A stretch of DNA of 64,000 nt, from the NCBI GenBank assembly GCA_950295325.1, contig OX485805.1:7874501-7938500 (forward strand), read 5' to 3'. This document shows, one piece after another, positions 1 through 10,639 of this stretch (positions are counted from its first letter, which is position 1; each line of letters starts with the position of its first letter). The position numbers were made by a program, and so were the translations under genes. The notes beneath the pieces were generated by a model. That model saw only the letters and a list, made by a program, of their open reading frames with translations, was not told where the DNA came from and did no database searches. The DNA is from Polytrichum commune (lineage: Eukaryota; Streptophyta; Polytrichopsida; Polytrichales; Polytrichaceae).

Positions 1-44
1 CAATACCAGCAAAGCCATTGATGTGTTGCTGGAACCTCTGATAG

Positions 45-965
45 GTGTTCCGGTTATCCGAATCCTTGAAGTCTTCAGGAAGTTTTTTTGGTGGGCTTCA
101 TGAAACTGATCTCAGTAAGTACTTGTTTCTGCTGTGAATTTTGGGTTTAAATGGTGTTCTAAGACCTGTCGCTTCGCAATGTGCTTACTATGGAGCGTTG
201 ATATCTCTCTTAAGTTGTTGCTGATTGGACAATCCCACTTTAAGTTGTCTTTTTGCAGTCATTTTGGAAGCTGTGTGAGGACAGGAGTTTACAGTAGTTT
301 CTACATTGAGTATTTGTCGATGGGTGTCTTTACAGATCTGTATGTTCTGAAATTCTTTGGAGAATATGTCAAGCTTGAACCATGGGTGACCAGTCTCGGC
401 AAGCACATGGGGTATGGAGCAGTGCCTTCTCTATTGTTATCAAGCTCGAAAGACTTGCACTTTGTTCTCTCTTACATTGGAAGCTTGTTTCAAGAGCTTG
501 AATTTTGGATTGTGTTTTAGAGTGGATGCAGAGGCCCTGAAAATGTCTAGGGCACCTCCCATCACCACCATGCCCCCCACATTCAAGAAACAGGAAGGCA
601 AGGTATGCGCAGATCATATAGAGCCAGCTTGTTGTCATGGCTTGTTGTGATGTAAGTAGGTCAATTAAGTAGACTATTCATCCTTGTTGTAAATGGGAAG
701 GTTACCAATCCTTTGTATAATGTTGTGAACTTAAACATGCACCTGCTGATGTGTGACATGTAAGTCTGCTCTACTTCAGTCCGGTAGGGCAATTCCCCGA
801 CGTAGTATTCCATTCCCATTCATGTATATATTTTTGACGTGAGGCTTTTATTCCTTTCAGGGGAACAATCAAAGTGGTCATGTGGTGACCAAGAAAGCTG
901 CAACAAAAGCAACTCTGCAAGTGGGAACCCAAAAAATCACAAGTTTCTTTTCACGGCCTCGGTAA
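45..965 (+). CDS. RNASEH2B: Ribonuclease H2 subunit B, C-terminal exons (5' part lies outside the window)
   Basis: Non-catalytic subunit of the nuclear RNase H2 complex, which cuts RNA-DNA hybrids and single ribonucleotides in DNA. Exons read: about 45 or 79 to 114, 336-411, 521-602 and 861-965 (TAA at 963). Phases agree across all three introns, which begin GTAAGT, GTATGG and GTATGC. Exon 2 reads LYVLKFFGEYVKLEPW, matching the family helix before the flexible tail (human counterpart AHGLISDYIPKEL). The last exon is Lys-rich and ends with TQKITSFF then SRPR. This aligns with the C-terminal PCNA-interacting (PIP) box of human RNASEH2B, which also lacks Gln at position 1. The acceptor of the first visible exon is uncertain (AG at 44 or at 78). 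The N-terminal triple-barrel domain would be upstream. No neighbour relation is implied. Confidence 0.72.
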
Positions 966-1381
966 GGCAAAAAGTGGAGAAATCGAAAGTATGAGCATAA
1001 TCTACAGATTTTATTCATGGTTATTTGGCAACTGGGGGCAATAACCCCCCTACATACAAAACTTCTATGAGGGTTTTCAGCTTTTTCTGCACGGTATTGA
1101 ACCTCATATAGCAAGATGACATCCTCAGAAGCGGAGAAGAATCTGTAAGCCTTATTTGAAAATATAGGTCACTCCAACCCCCATGAAGACCTGACAAGGG
1201 CCCCCCATGAAATGTGAAGACTTTTTCACCTCTAGACTGCAATTCAGAGACCTCAAAATTGAATTGCACCGGCCTTTCTTGGCAGGAGCACGATTGGTTG
1301 TGGGGTGCTATGGCTAGGAAATGGGCACTAGAGTTGGTGTGATAACTTAAGCTTTTCAATCTTCAAAGAGTTTACCTTCAG

Positions 1382-1938
1382 GACAAGGAGCTGAAGTCTT
1401 TCAACAAGAAGACTAAGCTTGGAGATGCTCGCTCAATGCTTAGTTCCTTGCAAAGTGGAGTTGGAACTTTAGTGACTGAGGCTGTGAGATATATCAGAGA
1501 TGAGCGGAACATGTTACCTGAAGCTCAAGATAGGTGGAATGTCTGTTCCATGGATCTCCTGATGGTCGCCACAATTTTGTGATAAGACAGATGTTCAATA
1601 CAGATGTGCTACTGTAGGCTGTGAGGTTATTCAACAATGCAGGAGTCTGATAATGTGGTGAAGCGAGCCAGTTGCCTATGTATGACATATTTGGTTGTTA
1701 TCTGGAAGTGACCTTTCTGCTGGTCCTGATAGTATTGGTCTATGGCAAGTGGCAAAGAATCTTCCTTGGGAGGAGTGGGTATTGGCAATTCCTTTTTATA
1801 AGCTTACGAGTATTGAAGTGGAGTACATTGAAGGACAGAGAGTGTAGAGATAGAGGACGGATTCTTGAGTTTGTGTTCAAACTGAGAGTGATGGAAGCTA
1901 TGAATTCGGACCAGGAAGATCTATATATTTGGCACTAA
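1382..1938 (+). pseudogene. Broken coding-like sequence, family not recognised
   Basis: A strong acceptor (TTACCTTCAG, ending at 1381) is followed by an open frame from 1382 to the TGA at 1580. It begins DKELKSFNKKTKLGDARSML and has a good amphipathic look. Downstream, protein-like segments lie in different frames and are separated by stops: SPDGRHNFVIRQMFNTDVLL before 1610, then GPDSIGLWQVAKNLPWEEW in another frame (stop 845 bases into the second kilobase, at 1845), then a return to the first frame up to the TAA at 1936. Either this is a pseudogene with several frameshifts or the intron structure is more complex than I can resolve. It lies downstream of RNase H2B on the same strand. Bases 966-1381 hold its presumed 3' UTR and no clear gene. 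Confidence 0.3.
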
Positions 1939-2589
1939 GAACTATCTGCAAATGAAGGATAATAACAGACCACAGAAAGTAACCATGCAACCAAGTTCGT
2001 CCTGGGCTCCTTCCTGCCTGCCGTGTAACACAATCTATGTTTCGTCTTCCTGCCTGCTCTCACGTTGTTCAAAGCTTAACTTTGGGTTTTGCAGTCACAG
2101 ATGATTTCTTAGTCCATGTTTCCTTTCTAAGGCTTCTTGGAGCCGGTTGAATAACAGAGTGTGTCTCGTCCCTACTTTTGGATTAAAACCTGTCAACTTT
2201 TGGCTGTGTCGGGGCTATGCACATGTGTGATTGATTGCAAGCCACAGAGATAAAACACATGCAAGTCTTTCATGGTTCTCCCTTTCCCTCGTTTCAGTCT
2301 CTACTTGGAGTATGTACCTTCATGTCTAGACAGCTGATGCCTAGGGATCCAAGTGGTGCCCACATATTAAACCACAGAAGCTGAATCTCATATTGGACAA
2401 TTGCACCACATAACCTCAGCAAACATAAGCTCTATTCATGTCACATGAGTAATCTAAGCATCTACACAACAAAATTATCTTTGTGATATTAAAGTGTTTA
2501 GCTATAGGATCAGATATTTTGCAGTATCCACTAGCTGTTTGGAAATTGTACACCAGAGTATCAAAGTGAATGTGCATGGCACATGCTAA
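1939..2589. other. Non-coding stretch, nothing recognised
   Basis: All six frames are closed by frequent stops. No motif, RNA gene or transposon end was recognised. The sequence is moderately AT-rich and probably intergenic. Confidence 0.4.
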
Positions 2590-2593
2590 CATT

Positions 2594-3232
2594 CCCCATT
2601 GTTAACAGACAGAGGGTTGAAACTTCATGTAATGTTACAATAGCATTTTACTTGCATTACATTTATAGGTGTTATCTTCTTGTTCGTTAAACTCTGAATT
2701 TGTTAAAGTGTTAACATTCTATATGTGTTAAGAAGAGTCCCACTCTCCATTGTTAACAGATATAGAGGGTTGAAACTTCATTTAATGTTACAATAGCATG
2801 TTACTTGCGTTACACTTATAGGGATTATCTTCTTGTTCATTAAACTATAAATTTGTTAAAGTGCTAACATTCTATATGTGTTAAGAAAAGTCCCACTCCC
2901 ATTGTTAACAGACATAGAGGGTTGAAACTTCATTCAATGTTACAATAGCATTTTATTTGCATTACATTTATAGAAGTTATCTTCTAGTTTTTATTTAAAC
3001 TTTGAATATATTAAAAGTGTTAGCATTCTATATGTGTTAAAAAGAGTCCCACTCCCCATTGTTAACATACATAGAGGGTTGAAACTTCATGTAATGTTAT
3101 ACATAGCATTTTACTTGCATTACATTTATAGGTGTTATCTTCTTGTTCGTTAAACTCTGAATCTGTTAGAGTGTTAACATTCTATATGTGTTAAGAAGAG
3201 TCCCACTCCCCATTGTTAACAGAGATAGAGGG
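2594..3232 (+). repeat. Tandem array of ~151-157 bp units, MITE-derived satellite
   Basis: The marker CCATTGTTAACA recurs at 2596, 2747, 2899, 3056 and 3210, giving four full units and a fifth start. Each unit runs: TAGAGGGTTGAAACTTCAT, a GTTACAATAGCATTTTACTTG-like block, GTTAAACTCTGAAT, GTGTTAACATTCTATATGTG, then the CCACTCC run. The same order of blocks occurs once at 15990-16120 as the right end of the pogo-type MITE at 15286-16120. The array therefore looks like an amplified subterminal piece of that element. The last unit ends in TAGAGGGCAAACTG, close to the element's terminal GAGGGTGGACTG. Confidence 0.8.
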
Positions 3233-3254
3233 CAAACTGAAGCGAAAGTGACAC

Positions 3255-3331
3255 TTTGAAACATCTAGACATCTAGGTTAGGCCCTTCGCAATAAGTGTA
3301 CGTGACAATAAATACCATAAACGGTGTACTG
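3255..3331 (+). repeat. Dispersed repeat copy, partner at 13300-13374
   Basis: About 75 bases with the order TTTGAAACATCTAG, GGCCCTTCGCAA, TAGTGTACGT-like and AATACCATAAA match 13300-13374 at most positions. The family is unknown. Confidence 0.5.
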
Positions 3332-5486
3332 AGATTAGAAGGTAACTGAAAGAAACAGCAGGCGGAGAGGGATGGGGTCATTTACCGCATCAGGATCAGA
3401 CGACATTCGGAGACATCTTTCGAGGGGCTCTGAAGATAATCTTAAAACACATTTTGAAGATGAGAAATTCAGAGGAAGTGGGAATGCTTAACGTATTCAA
3501 TGACAAGCACCTACAAGTTAATTGCACCAAAGTAGGGCAGCTTTCAACAAATCGTTCCTGATGACGTGCTATCGTGTGTGTCAAAAATGCTCACATTACA
3601 GTTCCAAGTAAGTTTCCCCAACTTCTGAGTTGTAAAGGGGAAGGGCAGGTGTGTTGGGTTGTATACAGAGATCATTCTCACTCCGGCCAACCGATGAAGA
3701 CCTTCTCTATCTTCAAATTAATTAAATGCCAGTGCGTGAGGTTATTGAGCGCCGGTACTGCTCTAGCAATTGGACCATATGATCCATCTGAGAGAATCAA
3801 AAATCTGCTAGTAAACACATTTGTAAATGGTTTAATTCCTCCTTTAGGAGAGACCGTCAGTGGTAAATTTGAGACGTTGCACTCCAGTATGGGGCAATAA
3901 TTGAGTGTGACTTGCACTACACCCTCCATAGCAACAGCAAAGAGCTTGACACAATAAATAGGAACAAGTTTCTTGCTGATGTGGTACCATGTTGCTTATC
4001 TGAAGAACTGCACATATCAAGCAAACAGCCAGCCCAGGTTTCATCATCTCAATGTCGAATCTTATTTCAATGTTCACTGCAACTACAAAGAATTCACGTA
4101 AAATGTGTGGAAACCTCGTGTTGCGAAAATATTCATGTGAGAATGCGAAGCTTCATATGTAAGGGAGAAGAACGGCTTGCAAGCTGAAGACATTATCTTT
4201 TTATGTATTTTTTGAATCTTAAATTTTCTTCATTCACAGAACAAAACGTGTCAAAGACTTTATAAAATAAATAAAACCCAACAAAATGAGCTTCAATATC
4301 TCCAAAGAGCTAAAAAAAACAAATATTTCTTTAAAGGATGGTGGCCGAGGCACCCATCACCTATCTAACTCATTAGGTGACTTAAATTTGAGTGATTTTA
4401 CATCTTCAGATCCAACTACACCTTTACATCTTCCACTCTTAGAGTTAGACTCACCTTTCCATGTGATGAGATTGGACATCTCACCCTTCTTGAAAGATTT
4501 AAATTCTAGTTATCTTCCCCAAAGGAATGGACTTTGCATCTTACAACCCTCAACTCTCACTTCACATTTGTTCAAAACAATATCCTCCCCTCTACTCGTA
4601 CACCTTTTACAACTCCTCTCAGTACATTTGATATTATTAGGACATGGTTTGAATCCTGTTAATATATGTGTGTGTATGTGTGTGTATACAACAAGTTAAC
4701 AAATGCACAATGTGTGTGACATCAATAGAGGGATGGAAGGAGATGTCAATATGAGCGAGTACCTTGGAACATAGTAACACGAACCATAACCTGCACAGAG
4801 GAAATGACAAGGGCAAATGTGAGTAACTTCTCCCTGAACTTCCTGAGAGGCCATTTTTCGGCTTATAAATGACTCTTGAAGGCAAATCTATCCAAAAGGA
4901 AGGCTCTTGAAGGGCAAATTTTCTTGGCATTGGCAGTGATCCCATTCCAATATGAAGAGAGAGTTGTTCACAAGATTTTTTTTTTAAAGTCAAGAATGAA
5001 CTAAGTTTTTCCATTTGTTGATGCATTCCTTTATATATAGTAACTTCATATTATTCTGACTGAAATTTGTCAATTTTCTGTGGACTATTTCTCTTACCTT
5101 AAAGTGTATTACCATTCTGAAATGTAACCTTGAAGTTTGGACTATACTTCTATTGCATATATTTGTGACAATTTCTTGAAGTTTAATAATTCTGAAATGA
5201 TTATAAACAATTCATGAAAATTACTAAATATTGCTACTGTATTGCTGTGATCTTAATATCATTAGCAACAGCTTTTTTTTTTAGGTACAATAAAAATTGA
5301 GGTGTAGAAAAGCTTGCTCTTTTAAAGATGATCTAACGAAACCACAATCCGCTCCAGGAAGTTCAGGGTTAAAAGAAAGCAATGCAAAAAGCTGCACCGT
5401 GAGGAGACGATCGGAATCACCCACCATTTCAATACACCACAAATTGTCTATGGAAGTAGGGAATGAATCCTGATCTTCGTTCTCTC
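3332..5486. other. Intergenic stretch with weak ORFs only
   Basis: Two protein-like stretches are present on the + strand: an open frame around 3400-3560 containing FGDIFRGALKIILKHILK, and 3574-3900 containing ALAIGPYDPSERIKNLL. Neither belongs to a family I recognise, and no splice pattern joins them convincingly. The stretch 4286-4699 is open but low in complexity and ends in a (TG)n run near 4668-4684. The part from 5040 on is AT-rich and probably the 3' flank of the glucanase gene. Confidence 0.35.
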
Positions 5487-8400
5487 TTAGAGGCGCTCAC
5501 AACTGGTATTGCAATGACAGAATTGGTTGGATTGATGTAAACAGGGAGGTCGTGTGGAGGAGGGAGACATACTAGGGTCAACATTGGTGAGTTCAGCATC
5601 GCCGCCGAAGACGCAAGAGCGCGGGTCGGATTGGAAGAAGTGGTAGTGGATGTTGAAGGCGTAGGATGCATGCGAGATGAGGGTGTTGGGGAGGTAGCAC
5701 TTCCCCCCAGACTGGATGGGGGAGCACATGGCTTTCCCTGGTCCACACGCCCAATCCAAACCCTGGTCGCCAACATTCACCACTCATTCGTATCAACAGC
5801 TGCAAAATTTTACTTGAACGGGGAAAAGATCTCTGTGTGGGTTGAACAAAACGATTAGGGCAAATTTAGCAGAGAGCAGACAGGAGCTCTCGGCAATGGC
5901 CAGGGATTGGGATCCAGTTTCGGAGATTGGTTCCATGCAGCTCAGGAAGTATACAGATTCCAGCTTCGCAATTTGTGTTCTTACGCCACTTGTTTTGCTT
6001 TCGAGGTGGGACAATGGAGCTCTCCGTAGATTTTCGCTGTGCTAGTTTGACCTAAGACACAGAATTTATCTTTCGCCCCCGACGACGAGCTGAGCAATCA
6101 GTTAATTCAGGATGCAGCTCAGGAAGTATACACATTCCAACTTCGCATTTCGCATTTTTCCACCTTTTCTTTTAATTCGAGATGGCACAATGGAGCTGTC
6201 TCTAAAGTCCTGTGCTCAGATTCACCTAAGACACAGGACTTTCCTTTCGTCTCCGACCAAGTGTTGAGCAATCAGCTAACTCAGGATGCAGCTCGGGAAA
6301 TATACAAATTCCAACTTTGCAATTTGCACTTTCTCCACCACTTCTTTTGATTTCGAGGTGGACAATGAAGTTTTCCGTTAAATTTTCGCTGTGTTGGTTT
6401 GACCTACGACACTGGATTTCTCCTTTCGTCTCCGACCAAGCGTTGAGTGATCAGTCAATTCAGGATGCAGCTCAGAAAGTATACATATTCCAACTTTGCA
6501 ATTTGCATTGTTCCACCACTTCTTTAGGTTTCGAGGTGGACATTGGAGGTCTCCGTAAATTTGCTTTCTGAGTTTGACCTAAGACTGAGCTTTCCTTTCG
6601 TCTCCAACCCAGCATTGAGCAATCAGCTGTCTCAATCCTTGACCCCCAAGTTTCTTTCTCTGCAAGTGATTAAATCCCCGGGTAACAAATTAAATGATGT
6701 GATTTCTGTGCAGAGATTGTACCTGTTGCAAGCTCTCATTCGACGAACCCTCCTTCGCGACACACCACACGGATTGCGAGCTCGGTGTCGGACTTGTGCC
6801 ATTACTGCTCCCTGAGCCAGAACCTGTGTCGTTCCCCGAACCACTCCCCGATCCACCATTGCTACCGGTTTCACCGTTACTAAAGCTAAAGTCGTATTTA
6901 AAGCTCCCATTCACATAAAACAACCCCCAGTGCTGGTTAGATGCAGGCGGGGTAGTTCGGAGGTCCTCATCGTACAACGAGACGATGTACGCAGGAATTT
7001 CTTCACCAGGCCGCAACGGAGTTCCAGAGTTGTTCATCGTTCTGGAAACAAGGTTTTGGTTGAACGTCACTGCATTTGCATAATTCGCCGCAGGCTCATA
7101 TGATGCATCCCCATCCGATGGCCACCCTGTCTCGGTCACCACCACACCAAGAGTACTATGGTTGAGAGCTGCCATAGCCGAGACAAGAGCATCGATCTGC
7201 GCATCATATAAGTTCCAGTACTGCAGATTGTTGTTGGAATCCACCACCGGTGATGTTGTGTTGAAGAGAGCATAATCCAAGTTCACGGTGGTGACGCTAT
7301 TCTCGTAGGAGTAGAAGGGGTAGACATTGAGCATGAAGTAGGATCCAGTTTGACCTAAGAAATCCAGCATGGGTTGCAACACCGTTTCGAGGCTTGTGAA
7401 AAACACCCCGGACGATGGTGGATATGAGACTTCCAAGATGCCTAGGCCATGTGGAGCAGAAACCTTCACCGAGGTGTCGTATCCTTGGGACACGAGTGCG
7501 GTGTGGATGTTTTGCATGGCAGGTAGGAGGACTGCGGATAGGGTGGAGTCACTTGTTAAAACCTCGTTGCCCACGGCTATGGCGTTGATGTTGGTCTCCT
7601 TGATGTATGGTGCTACGTTCGTGCTCACCCATGTGTCTGCGGCGGATTGCGTTGCGGCAACGTTGGCAATCTCGTCGTTTGTTACGGCGATTATCACTCT
7701 GATTTGCGTGCTGGCGAATGCTTGGATCACGTCTGTGTCGTGGTCGTATATTCGAACCCTACTTATCGAGTAGTCCTGCATGAGGGAGGCTGCTGTGCTT
7801 GCCGTGGGGATGTTGTCGCCATTGCGGCCATACACGGCCCCAATGGAATGCGCCTCTGCACACATGAAGACATCAGTAACAGTGCCGATCAGTCGTGGTG
7901 AGAGGGAGATCCTTATCCAGGAGAATGGTTCAATGGTGAAGAAAACTCTATGAATTTTGCATTTGGCATGGCCATTCACCCTGAAGAGGAAGAATGCAGA
8001 ATGCATCACAAGGTGTGGCAAGCCAATTGCGGCCTCCTTTAGCAATTCAGTAGAAGAAAACAACATTTGTGTCTCCTCGTAATGAATTGCAGGAAGTGCA
8101 GGGATGACCAGTTCCATCGAGCATGGGAACCTGTTCCCCGCTTCCGGTGGGAAGATCTGAGAGATTTGGCCGATGATGGTGGTGATCGGTCATGGTGAGA
8201 AGGAGACTTATGCAGGAGAATAATTCCATGGTGAAGACTGATCTCTATGAAATCCGCATATGGTGTGTATGGCCGTTCACCCTAACGAGGCAGATTGCAT
8301 CACAAGGCGTGGAAAGTCAAGTGCGGCCTCTTTCAGGAATTCAGTAGAAGAAAATAGCATATGTTTTGATGAACGCTATCTGTGTCTCCTCATAATGAAT

Positions 8401-9413
8401 TGTAGGTAGTGCAGCGACCACCAATTCCATCAAGCATGGCAATCTGTTCCCCACGTCCGATTGGAGGATCTGAGAAATTAGAAATGACCCCCAAACACAC
8501 AACAAGTGTTTCATTATCATTGCGGCCGCCACTGGTACGCTTCAGGCAGGAAATCAGTGCTCTCGGGAAGATTTTTCTTTCGATACCAAGGCGATTTCGT
8601 TCCCTCGTCGGATTCTTGTAATGCCAGGTTAAGGTTTGCCCACTCCTCAGGTCCCTCCCCTTCCGAAACAGGCTTCGTACCCATAGAATTAAATCAACGT
8701 AGATCTGTCATGATGCTTCGCAGAAATTCGAACCTCGAATTTCCTGGAATCTCCTCCGCTTGACAGCTTTTTAGAGGGACAGGTGTCACAATATCTTGCG
8801 TCAACGAGCAAAACAGGGGACTCGAGAACTCGAAAGTTGCAGGGATATTCCTAACGTAATGGGGGTCCTATGTTACTAGAAACTTCACTCTCTAGCACTC
8901 CAACAACTACCTACAGCACTTTGACACTCTGTCTCCATCAACATCACCATCCTCAGCCTCTGTCCAAAACGAGTTAAACTCAAGCTCTTACTTAATTTCA
9001 TCGATCTTCACCCACCGACCAAGTCGGCCATCCCTGTCTAGATTAAGAAACTTGAGACCTTGGGTTTCGAAATCTATTGCAAAGGGAACGTGACCACAAA
9101 ATGGCCACAAAACTTGCAACAACAAAATTGCGAGAGCTTAGTCCGAAAACGACCCATCGTGATCAGACGACAACCGCTAGCATTTAGAATCTACCGAGAC
9201 CGGGGTATGTGAGGGAGTGTCCCGAAACTAATAACTGCTTCCAATGCCAGAGACCCCGGGCGACCATTACAAATCACAAATGAAAAACAAAAATTAATAA
9301 CGTGTGAGGAGGTGGTTACCTGCACTAGGGAAAAAGAGGAAGAGGAGCAAAGCAGCTGCGAGAAGATAAAGCTGGAGCTCCCGCAACCGTAGCCACCCTA
9401 CCCCGGACGGCAT
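5487..9413 (-). CDS. Secreted glucan endo-1,3-beta-glucosidase, GH17 with C-terminal CBM43 (X8)
   Basis: Hydrolyses beta-1,3-glucan (callose) at the wall or plasmodesmata. Coding exons: 9320-9413, 6723-7855 and 5487-5762, about 500 residues, with introns of ~1.46 kb and ~0.96 kb. Exon 1 encodes a signal peptide: Arg-rich start, then YLLAAALLLFLFFPSA. It ends GCA G|GTAACC and joins exon 2 (GTGTGCAG|AG) to give SAEAHSIGAVYGRNGDNIP, the usual GH17 mature start. The catalytic acid is Glu129 in AVGNEVL; the nucleophile is Glu273 in VVVTETGWPS. A Gly/Ser linker (about 365-392) leads to CBM43, split by intron 2: WCVAKEGSSNESLQQ, then GLDWACGPGKAMC and SCVFGGDAELTNVDPS. The open frame from 7855 towards 8117 is intron. 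The C-terminus is the weak point: a good donor (A|GTATGT after 5573) at the usual CBM43 exon end suggests a further exon, perhaps carrying the GPI signal, that I could not place; otherwise the frame stops at 5487. Confidence 0.85.
5934..6640 (-). repeat. Tandem ~177 bp repeat inside intron 2 of the GH17 gene
   Basis: The marker ATGCAGCTCAGGAAGTATAC recurs with small changes at 5935, 6112, 6286 and 6465, a spacing of 174-179 bases. A partial fifth unit ends near 6640 (AGCATTGAGCAATCAGCTGT). Each unit also carries TTTGACCTAAGACAC and CCTTTCGTCTCCGACCAAG. The array fills most of the intron that separates the catalytic exon from the CBM43 exon. Confidence 0.8.
7880..8490 (-). repeat. Two-copy ~298 bp tandem duplication inside intron 1 of the GH17 gene
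   Basis: The block GATCAGTCGTGGTGAGAGGG near 7884 recurs as GATCGGTCATGGTGAGAAGG near 8182. AATTCAGTAGAAGAAAA at about 8045 recurs at about 8339, and TCGAGCATGGGAACCTGTTC at 8117 recurs in altered form at about 8427. Divergence is roughly 15-20% by eye. The second copy has a 20-base insertion near 8360. Frames are not conserved between copies, so this is a non-coding duplication. Confidence 0.65.
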
Positions 9414-10580
9414 TGTCACAAGGACTGCCCCCCCCTGTTGCTGTAGGTCCAGCTTAAAGTCTCGCCATCAATCCAGTACCACTTCTCACACCACCATAGC
9501 CAGCAAAACGTCACCCAAAAAACACTTCCCTTACCCTTGCTGCTGCAAGAATTGAAGTCGAATAAGAACAAGAGGACCTAGCTGCTATCCACAGTGAGAT
9601 CCAATATTATGGCAAGCTTGAATTCAAGGACCGGTCACAGCACGGGACCTGCCCGAGCCTTGCTCCCAATCAGAGGCCCATCCCAAGCTCAATCTGCCTG
9701 CAACCCGCCCAAGTCCAACCAAACACTAGGAAACGACAACAACAACAAAAAAAAATTTAAAAATCCTGGCACCCACCACAGCAGCAGTAGTACTCCTCGC
9801 AGCTGCCACCAATCTGTCTACACTCCACAAAAACTTCCCAATCTCACCACTTCGCAAACCCCAGAGTCCTCTGCAACAGCAAGTACTCAACCCCCGGTAA
9901 CGTACCCACTCATTAACCTCACCAGGAAGCCTCCAACCAAAACCGAACAGACATCATGGCTGCTTGTAGCTTTCCTCCGAAATGTGCGCACACTCCAAGT
10001 GCTCACCACTGAGGTCTTCCAGATCAGGGAACTTTGAATCCACAAACAATGCCAACAACACCAACCCACCACAGCAACGACAAGCTTGTCAAGTACTAAG
10101 TCACAGTGAGCAACTTAGTTTAATCAGAAGACTAGAGTAGTTAATAAGCACAACCTGCAGCAGCTGCAGAAGAACTACACAGTAAAAGTTTTATTTAGAA
10201 GAGTAGTGGATGAGCTAGCCATCGAGGTTTGAGGTGACGATGACGATGATGATAATGATGGCCTGGTTTGATGATCTAGAGCTCGGTAGCAATGATGCTG
10301 CGGCCATGGAGGTGGACGTTGAGCAATCAAGGTGGTGGAAAAGCTGCCTGTCTCCCTGACTGCTCATGTCCACCGGAAAGAAGCAAAGGAAGCAACGAAG
10401 AAAGGAAGAACAAAAGCACCAAAGGAGCGAGAGAGAGAGAGAGAGGTGGGGTCATGTTTCCCATGATTGGACTCACACCACCGGCCACGTGGCATGCTTG
10501 TTTTTCTACGTGTTGAAGTTTGCAATTTATTTTCACCCATGAAGGCCTAGTATATATGCGTCCCGTAATGGGACCGGTCA
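9414..10580 (-). promoter_or_regulatory. Leader and putative core promoter of the GH17 gene
   Basis: Read on the minus strand, a TATA-like ATATATACTAGG lies at about 10549-10560. It is followed by a pyrimidine patch, (CT)8 at 10431-10444, typical of plant core promoters and leaders. That would put transcription start near 10500 and leave a ~1.1 kb leader. The + strand frame 9594-10037 is open but rich in Ser, Thr and Pro, with no recognised domain. I treat it as leader sequence read backwards. No intron was identified in the leader. Confidence 0.3.
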
Positions 10581-10622
10581 TGTATGTTGTTGTTGTTGTT
10601 GTTTATATATATATATATATAA
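10581..10622. repeat. Compound microsatellite (GTT)n (AT)n
   Basis: A run of GTT units is followed directly by about nine AT units, just upstream of the putative GH17 promoter. Confidence 0.9.
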
Positions 10623-10639
10623 GGTAGATGTGTCTAAAT

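Noticed and set aside
1-110. Minus-strand reading with a protein-like KDSDNRNTYQRFQQHINGFAG
   Set aside because: Too short and without splice context. The + strand reading of 79-114 joins in phase with RNase H2B exon 2, so I kept that.
2594-3232. Possible CRISPR-like array because of regular repeats
   Set aside because: Units are contiguous diverged ~150 bp repeats with no unique spacers, in a eukaryotic genome.
7856-8117. Extension of the GH17 frame upstream to an ATG at 8117
   Set aside because: The extension lacks a signal peptide and is not GH17-like. A canonical acceptor (GTGTGCAG) sits at the mature start, and an exon with a proper signal peptide at 9320-9413 joins in phase.
9594-10037. 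147-codon open frame on the + strand
   Set aside because: Low complexity (Ser, Thr, Pro, Asn), no domain, and antisense to the likely GH17 leader.
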